A DNA stretch of 46,038 nt from Verrucomicrobiota bacterium (lineage in GTDB: Bacteria > Verrucomicrobiota > Verrucomicrobiia > Verrucomicrobiales > V1-33), in assembly GCA_003402705.1 (NCBI GenBank), contig QQNF01000027.1:1-46038 (forward strand), given 5' to 3'. Below the pieces are notes generated by a model. That model did not search any database. It was not told the DNA's origin and saw nothing but the letters and a program-made list of their open reading frames with translations. This document shows positions 33,666-42,279 of the stretch, in pieces. A program made the position numbers and the translations under genes. Every line of letters starts with the position of its first letter. Position 1 is the first letter of the stretch.

Positions 33666-34607
33666 TCAGTCGATGGAGACGGAGGAGCCGGGGAGGGCTT
33701 TCTGGAGGGATTTGGCTCCGTCTGCGGAGACGCGGGATTTCCAGAAGTGGACCTGTTTGAGTTTGCGGAGGGATTGGAGCGTGGCGAGGGCGGCGTCGGA
33801 GACCTGAGTGCTGTGGGCGTTGAGGGAGTCGAGGTTGACGAGCCCTTTGAGACTGGCGATGCCGGCGTCGGTGACGGAGGTGCCGCCGATGGAGAGCCTT
33901 GTGAGGCGGGTGAAAGTGCCGATGGTCGCCATGGCGGCGTCGGTGATTTTGGTGTTAGAGAGATCGAGGTCGGTGATATTGCCGGCGAGTGGTTTGAGGA
34001 GATCGACGGTTTTGTCGGTGATGGTGGAGGTATTGGCGACGAACTCGATGCGAAGGAGTTTACTGTCGGTGGAGACCGGGCCGACGATGGCACCGAGGTC
34101 GGCGATTTTCTTAAGGACATCGGCGGGGGCCTCGGTGACGCCTGCGGCGAGCGGGTCGGCGGTGCGTTTGGCTGGGGAGCCTGGGGCGGTGGCTGCGGTG
34201 GTGGCGGCGTCGGAGCCTTTCCAGTCGCCGAATTTGGCGCCTTCGAGGATCCAGTTTTTGACGAGTTCGGTTTCTGCGAAGGTGAGGGGTTTGCCTTTAC
34301 CTTTTGGGGGCATGGCGTCCTCGTGTTCCTGGGGGAGGAGGACGCGTTGGTAGACGAGACTTTTGTCGGGGTCGCCGGGTTCGATGCCTGCGCCGCCGCT
34401 ACCGCCTTTGAGGAGATGTGAGGGGGCGTCCATGCGGAGACCGCCTTTGGGGTTCTGGACCTTGCCGGAGGAATCCTTCTGGGGCGCTTTATGGCATTCT
34501 GCGCAGGCCTTACCGAGGACGGGGAGGACCTGGGTACGGAAGTTGATTTCCGCGGCTGCGGGGAGTGCTGCGGCGAGGAAGAGGGAGGGCAGGGAGAGAC
34601 GGAGCAT
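33666..34607 (-). CDS. secreted cytochrome c-LRR protein (PSCyt1 plus leucine-rich repeats)
   Basis: Exported protein of 313 residues: Sec signal peptide to about residue 19, a planctomycete-type cytochrome domain with haem motif CAECH (35-39) and a downstream methionine-ligand region (DAMPPKGKGKPL), an Ala/Thr/Pro linker, and then at least four leucine-rich repeats of the TDAGIASLKGLVNLDSL type (about 205-300). It combines an electron-carrier domain with a protein-binding scaffold. It is the third gene after the DUF1549/DUF1553 and DUF1501 genes, 83 bp after the latter, and probably provides the cytochrome domain that the DUF1549/DUF1553 protein lacks. Confidence 0.88.
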   Translation of the reverse strand: MLRLSLPSLFLAAALPAAAEINFRTQVLPVLGKACAECHKAPQKDSSGKVQNPKGGLRMDAPSHLLKGGSGGAGIEPGDPDKSLVYQRVLLPQEHEDAMPPKGKGKPLTFAETELVKNWILEGAKFGDWKGSDAATTAATAPGSPAKRTADPLAAGVTEAPADVLKKIADLGAIVGPVSTDSKLLRIEFVANTSTITDKTVDLLKPLAGNITDLDLSNTKITDAAMATIGTFTRLTRLSIGGTSVTDAGIASLKGLVNLDSLNAHSTQVSDAALATLQSLRKLKQVHFWKSRVSADGAKSLQKALPGSSVSID

Positions 34608-34690
34608 GGCGAGGGAGCGTGTGGGAGCGCCGGTCCCCCTGGGTGAGGGGGACGGAGATTGATAGGCGTGGAGGCGGGAGACCGCGGGTG

Positions 34691-35986
34691 TCAGGAGAAG
34701 AGCGCGGTGATGGGCTTGCCCTTGTCTGCGATGGTGAAGGGACGGCCGGATGGGGAGATGACGACCTGGTCGACGGGGAGCCCGAGGGCGTAGCCGATGG
34801 TGGCGTTGAGGTCCTGAGGGGTGGTGAGCCCTTCGACGACCTTGCCGCCCTTGTCGTCTTTTTTGCCGTAGAACGTGCCGCCGTGGACACCGCCGCCGGC
34901 CATGAGGCAGGAGAAGGCCTGAGGGAAGTGGTCGCGGCCGTCCTGGTGTTCGCCGATGATTTCGGGCGTGCGGCCGAACTCGGTGCCGAGGACGACGAGC
35001 GTGTCGTTGAGCATCCCGCGGCGGTGGAGGTCCTTGAGGAGAGCGGCGAGCCCGTCGTCGAGGTCCTTGGCGCGGGCGGGGACGGCGGTGAAGTTATCGT
35101 AGTGAGTGTCCCAGCCGCCGAGGGTGACCTGGACGAAGCGGACCCCGTGTTCGACGAGACGGCGGGCGAGGAGACAGCCCTGACCGAAACGGGATTTGCC
35201 GTAGAGTTCCTGCATTTCGGTGGGTTCCTTGGCGATGTCGAAGCCTTTGAGGTCTTCGCAGCGCATGAGGCGGAGGGCGTCGGAGTAGAGATTGTTGTGC
35301 TCGCGGATGGAGGGATTGCTGACGAGCGTGTGGAACTGCTTGTTCATGGAGTCGGCGAGTTTGAGCCGTTTTTCGAAATCGGCTTCGGTGACGGAGTTGG
35401 GGCGCATGCTGTCCTGGAGCCCTTGCCCTGGTTCGCCGATGGGGACGCCGGAGTATTTGGCACCCATGAAGCCGCCGGCGGCTTGGTTGGGGTCGGTGCT
35501 GATGGCGACGTAGCCGGGGAGGTTGGAATTGCGTTTACCGGCGAGGCGGACGACCCATGAGCCGAGGGCAGGGTGGACGATGGTGCCGCGCATGATGTAG
35601 CTGCGGGTCATGAGGTACTGCCCTTGTTCGTGAGCGCCCTGGGTGGTGTTCATGCCGTTGAGCAGGGCGATGTGGTGCATCTGCTGAGCGGTTTTCGGCA
35701 GATTGGCGGAGAGCTGCATGCCGGTGGCGCTGGTGGAGATGGCTTCGGTTTTGCCGAGGACATCCTTTTTCTTGCCCATGACGTCGAGGGTGTCGAGGTG
35801 GCTCATGCCGCCGGACATCATGAGGAAAATGACGCTTTTGGCGGCGCGGGGGCGATTGGGGACGAAGTCTGCGCCGTGGGCGACGGTGGGGCCGGTGAGC
35901 GGGAGGAGGGAGACGCCGAGGGCGGATTTGGCGAGACTCGTGAGGAGCTGGCGCCGGGAGAGTTCGTCTGGCTGGTTAGGGATCAT
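34691..35986 (-). CDS. DUF1501 secreted protein (first copy)
   Basis: Exported protein of 431 residues with a twin-arginine signal (LSRRQLLTSLAKS). DUF1501 features are VIFLMMSGGMSHLDTLDVM, ARRLVEHGVRFVQVTLGGWDTH, VLGTEFGRTPEI and GRDHFPQAFSCLMAGGGVHGG, with a C-terminal ATIGYALGLP segment. It follows the DUF1549/DUF1553 gene by 45 bp, the usual paired arrangement in Planctomycetes and Verrucomicrobia. The enzyme activity is not known; the His/Asp-rich motifs suggest a metal site as in phosphatase/sulfatase-like folds. Confidence 0.94.
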   Translation of the reverse strand: MIPNQPDELSRRQLLTSLAKSALGVSLLPLTGPTVAHGADFVPNRPRAAKSVIFLMMSGGMSHLDTLDVMGKKKDVLGKTEAISTSATGMQLSANLPKTAQQMHHIALLNGMNTTQGAHEQGQYLMTRSYIMRGTIVHPALGSWVVRLAGKRNSNLPGYVAISTDPNQAAGGFMGAKYSGVPIGEPGQGLQDSMRPNSVTEADFEKRLKLADSMNKQFHTLVSNPSIREHNNLYSDALRLMRCEDLKGFDIAKEPTEMQELYGKSRFGQGCLLARRLVEHGVRFVQVTLGGWDTHYDNFTAVPARAKDLDDGLAALLKDLHRRGMLNDTLVVLGTEFGRTPEIIGEHQDGRDHFPQAFSCLMAGGGVHGGTFYGKKDDKGGKVVEGLTTPQDLNATIGYALGLPVDQVVISPSGRPFTIADKGKPITALFS

Positions 35987-36031
35987 CGGAGCGGAAGGTG
36001 TGGGTTTGTGATGCGTGGTTGGTGCCAGCGG

Positions 36032-38008
36032 TCAGAGGATGAAGATGAACTCGTTGGAGTTGAGGAGGGCGTAGAGGATGTTTTTGATGCCCTCGCGGCC
36101 TTTTTTGGCTTCGGGGAGGAGGAGGTCGAGTTCAGCTGGGGTGGGGTAGCGGGTGAGGATCGCGAGGAAGGCGGCCTTGACCTTGTCTTCCGGGGCAGCG
36201 GCGGCGTCGATGGCCTTGTAGACGACGGCTTTGGATTCGGCGACGATGTTCTTTTCGACGTGGCCGTTGATGAGGGAGAGGATCTGAGTGACGTCGGATT
36301 CGCTGGAGCCGCCTTCGATGATTTCGCGGCTGGACTGGCCGAATTTGCGGAGGAAGTGTTCTGGCGGGGTGGGGGCGGAGAGTTCCGAGGCGCGGATGAG
36401 ATCGTTGCTGTAGCCGGCCCAGCGGGCGGCGTCTTTGGAGGTGGCGGCGGCTGCGGGGTCTTTGGCGGACATCATGTTGTCCATCATCATCATGGAGTCT
36501 CCGCCTTTGGTGGCTGGGGTGTAGGTGACGACCTTATCGACCCATGCGGAGATTTCGGCGGGTTTGAAGTTGATGACCTCTTTGTAGACGTCGTAGACCG
36601 TGCGGCCGAGATTGCGGCCGCCGACGACGGCGGAGGGGTTGAGGGCGTTGCCTTTGCGGTAGTCGATGTCTGGGACGACGAGCGTGGCAATGGAGTCCCA
36701 GACTTGCTCGGCGTTCATGCGGCGGACGGCGCGGCCTTGGAATGCGTAGGGCATGCGTGGGTCGACCGGGTTGGTGTTGGTGCCGAGGGCGTAGGTGCGG
36801 GTATTGAAGAGGACCTTCTGGAAGGTTTTGAGGTCGAAGTTGGATTCGCGGAGGATGGACTGGAGGTATTCCATGACGGCTGGGTTGCTGATGACCGTGC
36901 CGGGGGTTTCGCGGGTGCCTTCGATGAATTTGTCGACAGGTTCGAAGAGACCGATGCCCATGACGCGTTTCCACATGCGGTTGGCGATGAGCATGGAGAA
37001 GCGCGGGTTGGCGGGGTCGGTGACCCATTTGGCGAATTTCTCGCGGCCGTCGTCGATGGGTTTTGGAGAGCCGTTGCGGGCACCTGGGAAGAGGGATTTG
37101 GCTTTGACGAGTTCGTCTGGTTTGCCGCCTTTTCCTTTGAAGTCCATGGGGAGCTTGATGACTCCGTCGCCGCCGCCGGCGACGCCGAAGTCATAGATGT
37201 TATCCATGAGCCAGCGGTAGATTTCGCGTTTTTTGGCGTCGGGGTTTTCGTTTTTGCCGTTGTACTGCTCGTTGACGAATTTTTTGCGTTCGTCGCCTGA
37301 GCCGGTGTTCATGCCGTGGGTGAAGGCGGCCATTTCGTAGAAGTCCGTCTGTTTCCACTTATCGTAGGGGTGGTCGTGGCACTGGGCGCACTCGATGTGA
37401 GTACCGAGGAAGATGCGCGTGGTATTGGCCATGTTGTCGAGGGGCATGCCGCGGTCGCGTTCGAAGTAGCCGACGGCACCCTTACCTTCTTCCCAGCCGC
37501 CGCCTGAGGAGGTGAGGAGTTCGGCGGTCATTATGTCCCACGATTTGTTGGAGGCGGCGCTTTCGCGGATCCAGCGGAGGTAGGGGACGCCGGAGCGGGT
37601 GCCGTCGCCGAGGCGGGAGGTGGCGCGGAAGAGGTCGCAGAAGTAGTTGTACATCTGGCTGACGTAGCCTTCGGAGTTGAGGAGTTTTTCGACGAGCTTC
37701 TCGCGTTTGTCGGGGGTGGAGTCGTCGAGGAAGGCTTTGGCTTCGGGGTAGGAAGGGATGCGGCCGGTGGCGTCGAGGTAGACGCGGCGGAGCCAGCGGG
37801 AGTCGTCGGCTGGGGCGGTTGCGGTGACTTTGGCTTTCTGGAAGCCAGTGCCGATGCGTTTATCGATTTCGCCGGCGGCTTTTTTGATCCATGCGGGGTC
37901 GTTGCCGAGGTCAGCTTCCTTTCGAGCGAGTTGGGCGGAGGCGGAGGCGACGAGGGCGGCGGAGAGGAGGCCGAGGCAGGAGCGGAGGGGGAGGGAGATC
38001 CTGATCAT
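36032..38008 (-). CDS. DUF1549/DUF1553 secreted haem-binding protein
   Basis: Exported protein of 658 residues with a Sec signal to about residue 25. The DUF1549 domain contains the RRVYLDATGRIPSYPEA segment and a haem-c-type motif ECAQCHDHPYDKW (206-218); the DUF1553 domain follows with LIANRMWKRVMGIGLFEPVD and ends in LLNSNEFIFIL. The N-terminal PSCyt1 domain often fused in this family is absent; such a domain is encoded separately at 33666. It is the first gene of an operon with DUF1501. It is divergent from leuD with 162 bp between the starts. Function unknown, probably extracytoplasmic redox or hydrolytic. Confidence 0.93.
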   Translation of the reverse strand: MIRISLPLRSCLGLLSAALVASASAQLARKEADLGNDPAWIKKAAGEIDKRIGTGFQKAKVTATAPADDSRWLRRVYLDATGRIPSYPEAKAFLDDSTPDKREKLVEKLLNSEGYVSQMYNYFCDLFRATSRLGDGTRSGVPYLRWIRESAASNKSWDIMTAELLTSSGGGWEEGKGAVGYFERDRGMPLDNMANTTRIFLGTHIECAQCHDHPYDKWKQTDFYEMAAFTHGMNTGSGDERKKFVNEQYNGKNENPDAKKREIYRWLMDNIYDFGVAGGGDGVIKLPMDFKGKGGKPDELVKAKSLFPGARNGSPKPIDDGREKFAKWVTDPANPRFSMLIANRMWKRVMGIGLFEPVDKFIEGTRETPGTVISNPAVMEYLQSILRESNFDLKTFQKVLFNTRTYALGTNTNPVDPRMPYAFQGRAVRRMNAEQVWDSIATLVVPDIDYRKGNALNPSAVVGGRNLGRTVYDVYKEVINFKPAEISAWVDKVVTYTPATKGGDSMMMMDNMMSAKDPAAAATSKDAARWAGYSNDLIRASELSAPTPPEHFLRKFGQSSREIIEGGSSESDVTQILSLINGHVEKNIVAESKAVVYKAIDAAAAPEDKVKAAFLAILTRYPTPAELDLLLPEAKKGREGIKNILYALLNSNEFIFIL

Positions 38009-38170
38009 GATGGGTGGTTACGGCAGGGAACGATTGAAGCTGGCGTTAAATTGGAGGAAAATGTGTGAAACCGCATCAAAAAAGTGCGGGGGAGTTGGAG
38101 AATGGGGTTGGGGAGGGAAGACGGGAGTTTCTCTTGCATGAGGGGCGGAGGCGGTGGAAGGCCGTGAGGC

Positions 38171-38773
38171 ATGGCACTGGAAAACATCGTCAAGGTCAGC
38201 GGCAAGGCCGTTTATGTCCCGGGAAGTGATATTGATACGGACCGGATCATACCGGCACGGTTCATGAAGTGTGTGACGTTTGACGGGCTAGGGGAGTATC
38301 TGTTTTACGATGTGAGGAAGCATGCGGACGGGACGGATAAGGAGCATCCGCTGAATGATGAGCGGTTCAAGGGGGCGACGATTCTGCTGGCGGGGGTGAA
38401 TTTCGGGTGCGGGAGTTCGCGGGAGCACGCGCCGCAGGCGATTTACCGGTATGGGTTTCGAGCGGTGGTGGCGGAGAGTTTTGCGGAGATTTTCTTTGGG
38501 AACTGCACGACCCTTGGGATTCCGTGTGCGGTGGCTGGGGCTGGGGAGATGGCGCGGTTGCGTGCGGCGGTGGAGGCGAATCCTGAGTTGGAGGTGACGA
38601 TTGATGTGGTGGGGCGGCGGATTGACTATGGAGACGAGGGGTTTGCGCTGACGATTCCGGAGTCGGCGCGGGAGGCGCTGGTGAGCGGGCACTGGGATGC
38701 GATTGCGGATTTGATTGAGGGAATGCCGCGGGTGGAAGCGACGGCTGGGGCGCTGGCGTATATGGCGCGTTGA
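38171..38773 (+). CDS. leuD: 3-isopropylmalate dehydratase small subunit
   Basis: Small subunit of isopropylmalate isomerase in leucine synthesis. The 200 residues match LeuD: SDIDTDRIIPARF (18-30), NFGCGSSREHAPQA (about 76-89) and FFGNCTTLGIPC. The large subunit LeuC (Fe-S part) is not in this window, so the subunits are not in one local operon here. It is 52 bp before accD and divergent from the DUF1549/DUF1553 gene. Confidence 0.95.
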   Translation: MALENIVKVSGKAVYVPGSDIDTDRIIPARFMKCVTFDGLGEYLFYDVRKHADGTDKEHPLNDERFKGATILLAGVNFGCGSSREHAPQAIYRYGFRAVVAESFAEIFFGNCTTLGIPCAVAGAGEMARLRAAVEANPELEVTIDVVGRRIDYGDEGFALTIPESAREALVSGHWDAIADLIEGMPRVEATAGALAYMAR

Positions 38774-38811
38774 AAGGCGGGAAGGTGACGGACCGTCTCT
38801 GAGTATTCCCC

Positions 38812-38825
38812 TTTTTTGAGCAGCC
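38812..38825 (+). promoter_or_regulatory. T6 leader 8 nt before the accD ATG
   Basis: T6 at 38812-38817, preceded by CCCC and followed by 8 nt and ATG 38826. This is the third case, with trpE and mpl, of a six-T run at almost the same distance from ATG in genes lacking a Shine-Dalgarno sequence. Confidence 0.4.
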
Positions 38826-39713
38826 ATGGCATTTTTCCGTAAATTTTCTCTCGGCAATTTTGGTGAGAAGAAGAAAGACATGCCTGAGGGGCAGTGGCGG
38901 CAGTGTGGCGGGTGCAAGGCGATGCTGCACGAGCTGGAGTTATCTGGGAACCTGCAGGTGTGTCCGAAGTGCGGGCATCATCATCCATTGGACAGCGGGC
39001 CGCGGGTGGCGTCGCTGATTGACGGGGGGACGTGGGAAGCGATGGACGAGGGATTGCGGACGGAGAATCCTTTAGGGTTCAAGGCGTACAAGGAGAAGGT
39101 GGAGGCGAATGTGAAGAAGACGGGGATCAACGAGGCGATTGTGACTGGGCGGGGGATGTTGAAGCGGCATCCGGTGACGCTTGGGGTGATGGATTTCCGG
39201 TTTCAGGGGGCGAGCATGGGCAGTGTGGTGGGTGAGAAGGTGACGCGTGCGATTGAGACGGCGACTGCGGAGCGGAGGGCGTGTGTGATTGTATCGGCGT
39301 CTGGCGGGGCGCGGATGCACGAGGGGATTCTGAGTCTGATGCAGATGGCGAAGACGAGTGGGGCGCTGGCGCTGCATCATGAGGCTGGGTTGCCGTTCAT
39401 TTCGATCCTGACGCATCCGACGTTCGGGGGGACGACGGCGAGTTTTGCGACGCTGGGGGATTTGATCCTGGCGGAGCCGAAGAGCATCATTGGGTTTGCG
39501 GGGCCGGTGGTGATTCGGGAGACGACGCATCAGAAATTGCCGCCGGGTTTTCAGACGGCGGAGTTCATGCTGGATCACGGGTTAGTGGACCGGATTGTCG
39601 ACCGGCATGCGTTGCGGGACACGCTGGGGCAGTTTCTGGGGTATCTGATGCCGGCGCTGCCGCCGGGACCGGAGACGGAGAGTGTGGGGGAAGAGTTGGT
39701 GGTGGAGGTGTGA
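38826..39713 (+). CDS. accD: acetyl-CoA carboxylase carboxyltransferase subunit beta
   Basis: Transfers carboxyl from biotin to acetyl-CoA with AccA, giving malonyl-CoA for fatty-acid synthesis. The 295 residues have the N-terminal zinc ribbon with Cys27, Cys30, Cys46 and Cys49, and the crotonase-like core with SASGGARMHEGILSLMQMAK and the FGGTTASFATLGD and GPVVIRETT segments. The first residues MAFFRKF are Lys/Arg-rich as usual. No accA is in this window. Confidence 0.96.
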   Translation: MAFFRKFSLGNFGEKKKDMPEGQWRQCGGCKAMLHELELSGNLQVCPKCGHHHPLDSGPRVASLIDGGTWEAMDEGLRTENPLGFKAYKEKVEANVKKTGINEAIVTGRGMLKRHPVTLGVMDFRFQGASMGSVVGEKVTRAIETATAERRACVIVSASGGARMHEGILSLMQMAKTSGALALHHEAGLPFISILTHPTFGGTTASFATLGDLILAEPKSIIGFAGPVVIRETTHQKLPPGFQTAEFMLDHGLVDRIVDRHALRDTLGQFLGYLMPALPPGPETESVGEELVVEV

Positions 39714-39772
39714 GTTGGTGGATGGAGGTGACGAGGAGTTGGGGCCGCAGACGCGGAGGAGGCTGTAAGGGA

Positions 39773-40678
39773 ATGCGGTCTGGAGCTGGGGCAGATTCGA
39801 GGGTGAATGCAGTGAGTGGGATTTCCGGTGAGAGTTGTGAGGATGAGGCGTGCCGGTTTGGGGAGGGAGAGAGATTCCGGGTGTTATCGGATCTGCATCT
39901 GGGGCATGATCAGAGTGTGATCCGGAAGGTGGAGGATCTGCGGCCGTTGATAGGGGGAGGCGGGACGGTGGTGTTCAACGGGGATACGTTTGAGGAACGG
40001 GCTCCGTGTTATCGGGAGAAGTCGGCGGCGATGCTGGAGGAGCTGATGGCGTTGTGCCGGGAGGAAGGGGTGAGGCCGGTGATGGTGAATGGGAACCATG
40101 ATCCGGAGCGATGGGGTCGGGATGCGGTGGATGCCGCTGGTGGGCGGATGTATGTGACGCACGGGCACGTGCTGCTGCGACTGGTTTCGCCGTGGAGCAG
40201 CAAGCTGCGGGGGTGTCGCGGGGAGATTGAGGCGATGCTGGCGGCGGCGGGCGAGTGGGAGCGGTTGTCATTAGGGGAACGATATGCGCTGACGCGGGCG
40301 GTTTGTCTGCGGATGCCGCCGTCGGAGACCCGGCAGGGGAGTCAGGGTGTTGCGGCGAAGGTAGGATTGCTGATGAGGGAGGTGTGGCCGCCGACGCGGC
40401 CGTGGGAGGTGATGAAGGTGTGGGCGGGGTTGCCGCGGCTGGCGTCGGAGTTTACGGGGAGATACCGACCGGGAGCGAAGGCGGTGGTGTTCGGGCACAC
40501 GCATCGAGCGGCGTTGTGGCGGCGGGGCGGGCGGTGGCTGGTGAACACGGGAGGGTTTGTGACGTTCAGTCGGCCGTGGCGGGTGACGTGGGATGGGGAG
40601 GGGATGGTGATTGAGCGGATTCGGGTGAAGGGTGGGGCGTTTGGGGTGGAGGGGAAGCGGGTGGTGGCGCTGGGGTGA
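39773..40678 (+). CDS. calcineurin-like metallophosphoesterase, LpxH-like
   Basis: Dinuclear-metal phosphoesterase with all the family motifs: SDLHLGH, NGDTFE, VNGNHDPE, THGHV and FGHTH. The protein is 301 residues from ATG 39773; GTG 39710 would add 21 Arg/Gly-rich residues overlapping accD, so is less likely. The overall plan and the NGDTFE / VNGNHD pair resemble UDP-2,3-diacylglucosamine hydrolases (LpxH), which act in lipid A synthesis at the inner membrane face, but other phosphoesterases share these motifs. It lies between accD and pyk. Confidence 0.82.
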   Translation: MRSGAGADSRVNAVSGISGESCEDEACRFGEGERFRVLSDLHLGHDQSVIRKVEDLRPLIGGGGTVVFNGDTFEERAPCYREKSAAMLEELMALCREEGVRPVMVNGNHDPERWGRDAVDAAGGRMYVTHGHVLLRLVSPWSSKLRGCRGEIEAMLAAAGEWERLSLGERYALTRAVCLRMPPSETRQGSQGVAAKVGLLMREVWPPTRPWEVMKVWAGLPRLASEFTGRYRPGAKAVVFGHTHRAALWRRGGRWLVNTGGFVTFSRPWRVTWDGEGMVIERIRVKGGAFGVEGKRVVALG

Positions 40679-40766
40679 TGGATTGCCGTGAGGAATCGGC
40701 GTGCGGGGTGCGCCCGGGGAATCTGCGATTGCGTATCGAGAAGGAAGGAGCGTTTCCGCAGAAGAC

Positions 40767-42176
40767 ATGATCCGCAAAACTAAAATCATCGCGACCCTTG
40801 GGCCAGGCACCCAGACATTAGAGAAGATCGAGGCGTTGCTGCGAGCTGGAGCGGGGATTTTCCGGCTGAACATGAGTCATGCGGAGCCTGCGTGGTGCCG
40901 TGCGGTGACGGCGACGGTGCGGGAGGCGAGTGCGCACACGGGGATTGATGCGGCGGTGCTGATGGATTTGAAGGGCCCGACGATTCGGACGGGGGATCTG
41001 GCGGCGTCGGTGATGCTGAAGAAGGGGGATCAGGTGGAGTTCACGCTGTCTGGGGCGGCGGCGACGCTGCCGGTTTCGACGAGTGTGAATTATCCTGGGT
41101 TGCATGCGGACGTGAAGAAGGGTGACACGGTGCTGGTGGACAACGGGATGCTGCACATGAGGGTACTGGAGACTGGGCCGGAGCGATTGATTTGTGCGGT
41201 GCTGACGGAAGGGAAGCTGGGGTCGCGGAGGCACATCAACTTACCGGGGATCCGGGTGAATCTGCCGCCGCTGACGGACCGGGACCGGAGTGATATTGCG
41301 CTGGGGAAGGAGATTGGGGTGGACTGGGTGGCGATGAGTTTTGTGCGGGACGGGAGCCATCTGCAGCTGCTGAGGAAGGAGTTGGGTGTGGCTGGGCTGG
41401 AGGCGAAGGTGATGGCGAAGATTGAGGATCAGCAGGCGGTGGCGAATCTGGATGGGATCATTGATGCGGCGGATGCGGTGATGGTGGCGCGCGGGGATCT
41501 TGGGATTGAGGTGCACATGGAGGAATTGCCGGTGGTGCAGAAGCGGATTGTGAGCCGGTGTATCCATCGAGGGAAGCCGGTGGTGGTGGCGACGCACATG
41601 CTGGAGAGCATGGTGACGAATCCTGTGCCGACGCGGGCGGAGGTGACGGATGTGGCGAATGCGGTGATGGAGGAGGCGGATGCGATTATGCTGAGTGGAG
41701 AGACGAGTACGGGGGCGTATCCTGTGGAGTGTGTTCAGGTGATGGACCGGATTGCGCGGCGGATGGAGGCGTGGGACCACACGCCGAGTCTGGCGAATCA
41801 TGCGGCGATCACGAATGAGAAGCAGCGGATTGTGAGGGCGGCGGTGGATCTGGCGGACCGGATTGAGGGGGCGGCGATCATTGTATTCACGCAGCGGGGG
41901 GTGCTGGCGGGTTATGCGGCGTGGTTCCGGCCGCAGAAGGCTCCGGTGTTTGCGATGTGTCAGACGACGGCGGTGGCGCGGCCGCTGCATCTGCTGAGGG
42001 CGGTGCATCCGGTGGTGATGCCGTTTGATCCGGCGCAGCGGGAGGCGTCGACGGCGGCGGCGGTGGCGTTGCTGAAGTCGCGGCGGTTGTTGCGGGAGGG
42101 GGGGACGGTGGTGATCATCAGCGATATTCTTGCGGAGGAGGCGGCGATGGATTCGATCATGGTGCGGAAGGCGTGA
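40767..42176 (+). CDS. pyk: pyruvate kinase
   Basis: Catalyses phosphoenolpyruvate plus ADP to pyruvate plus ATP, the last step of glycolysis. The protein is 469 residues from ATG 40767 (MIRKTKIIATLGP), the typical N-terminus; a start at 40701 adds an unconserved leader. Key sites: FRLNMSHAEP, MDLKGPTIRTG, VDNGMLHM, the catalytic Lys in VMAKIEDQQAV, MVARGDLGIEV and the MLSGETSTGAYPVE segment near the active site, plus a C-terminal allosteric domain. It carries an upstream GGAAGGAG too far (about 20 nt) to act as a standard ribosome-binding site. Confidence 0.96.
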   Translation: MIRKTKIIATLGPGTQTLEKIEALLRAGAGIFRLNMSHAEPAWCRAVTATVREASAHTGIDAAVLMDLKGPTIRTGDLAASVMLKKGDQVEFTLSGAAATLPVSTSVNYPGLHADVKKGDTVLVDNGMLHMRVLETGPERLICAVLTEGKLGSRRHINLPGIRVNLPPLTDRDRSDIALGKEIGVDWVAMSFVRDGSHLQLLRKELGVAGLEAKVMAKIEDQQAVANLDGIIDAADAVMVARGDLGIEVHMEELPVVQKRIVSRCIHRGKPVVVATHMLESMVTNPVPTRAEVTDVANAVMEEADAIMLSGETSTGAYPVECVQVMDRIARRMEAWDHTPSLANHAAITNEKQRIVRAAVDLADRIEGAAIIVFTQRGVLAGYAAWFRPQKAPVFAMCQTTAVARPLHLLRAVHPVVMPFDPAQREASTAAAVALLKSRRLLREGGTVVIISDILAEEAAMDSIMVRKA

Positions 42177-42279
42177 GGCGGCCTGAATTCCCGTGAAAAA
42201 TTGCTTTTCGGTATGGGTATCGGCGTGGTAAGTGCTTAAGTACCGCGAGGGGATATCCATTGCGGATGACTTCACGACC

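Noticed and set aside
4820..35980. Telomere-like TTAGGG occurrences
   Set aside because: They are scattered single hexamers inside coding regions of a G-rich strand, not arrays; treated only as part of the strand-word observation.
35573..37300. 575-residue open frame on the plus strand opposite the DUF1549/DUF1553 and DUF1501 genes
   Set aside because: Same antisense artefact: acidic/Gly/Phe-rich with no motif, crossing two real genes. Similar long frames at 10391-11767, 8702-9862 and 31083-32183 were rejected for the same reason.
39710..39772. Extended N-terminus for the metallophosphoesterase from GTG 39710
   Set aside because: It overlaps accD and adds Arg/Gly-rich residues unlike the family; ATG 39773 is simpler, though not proven.
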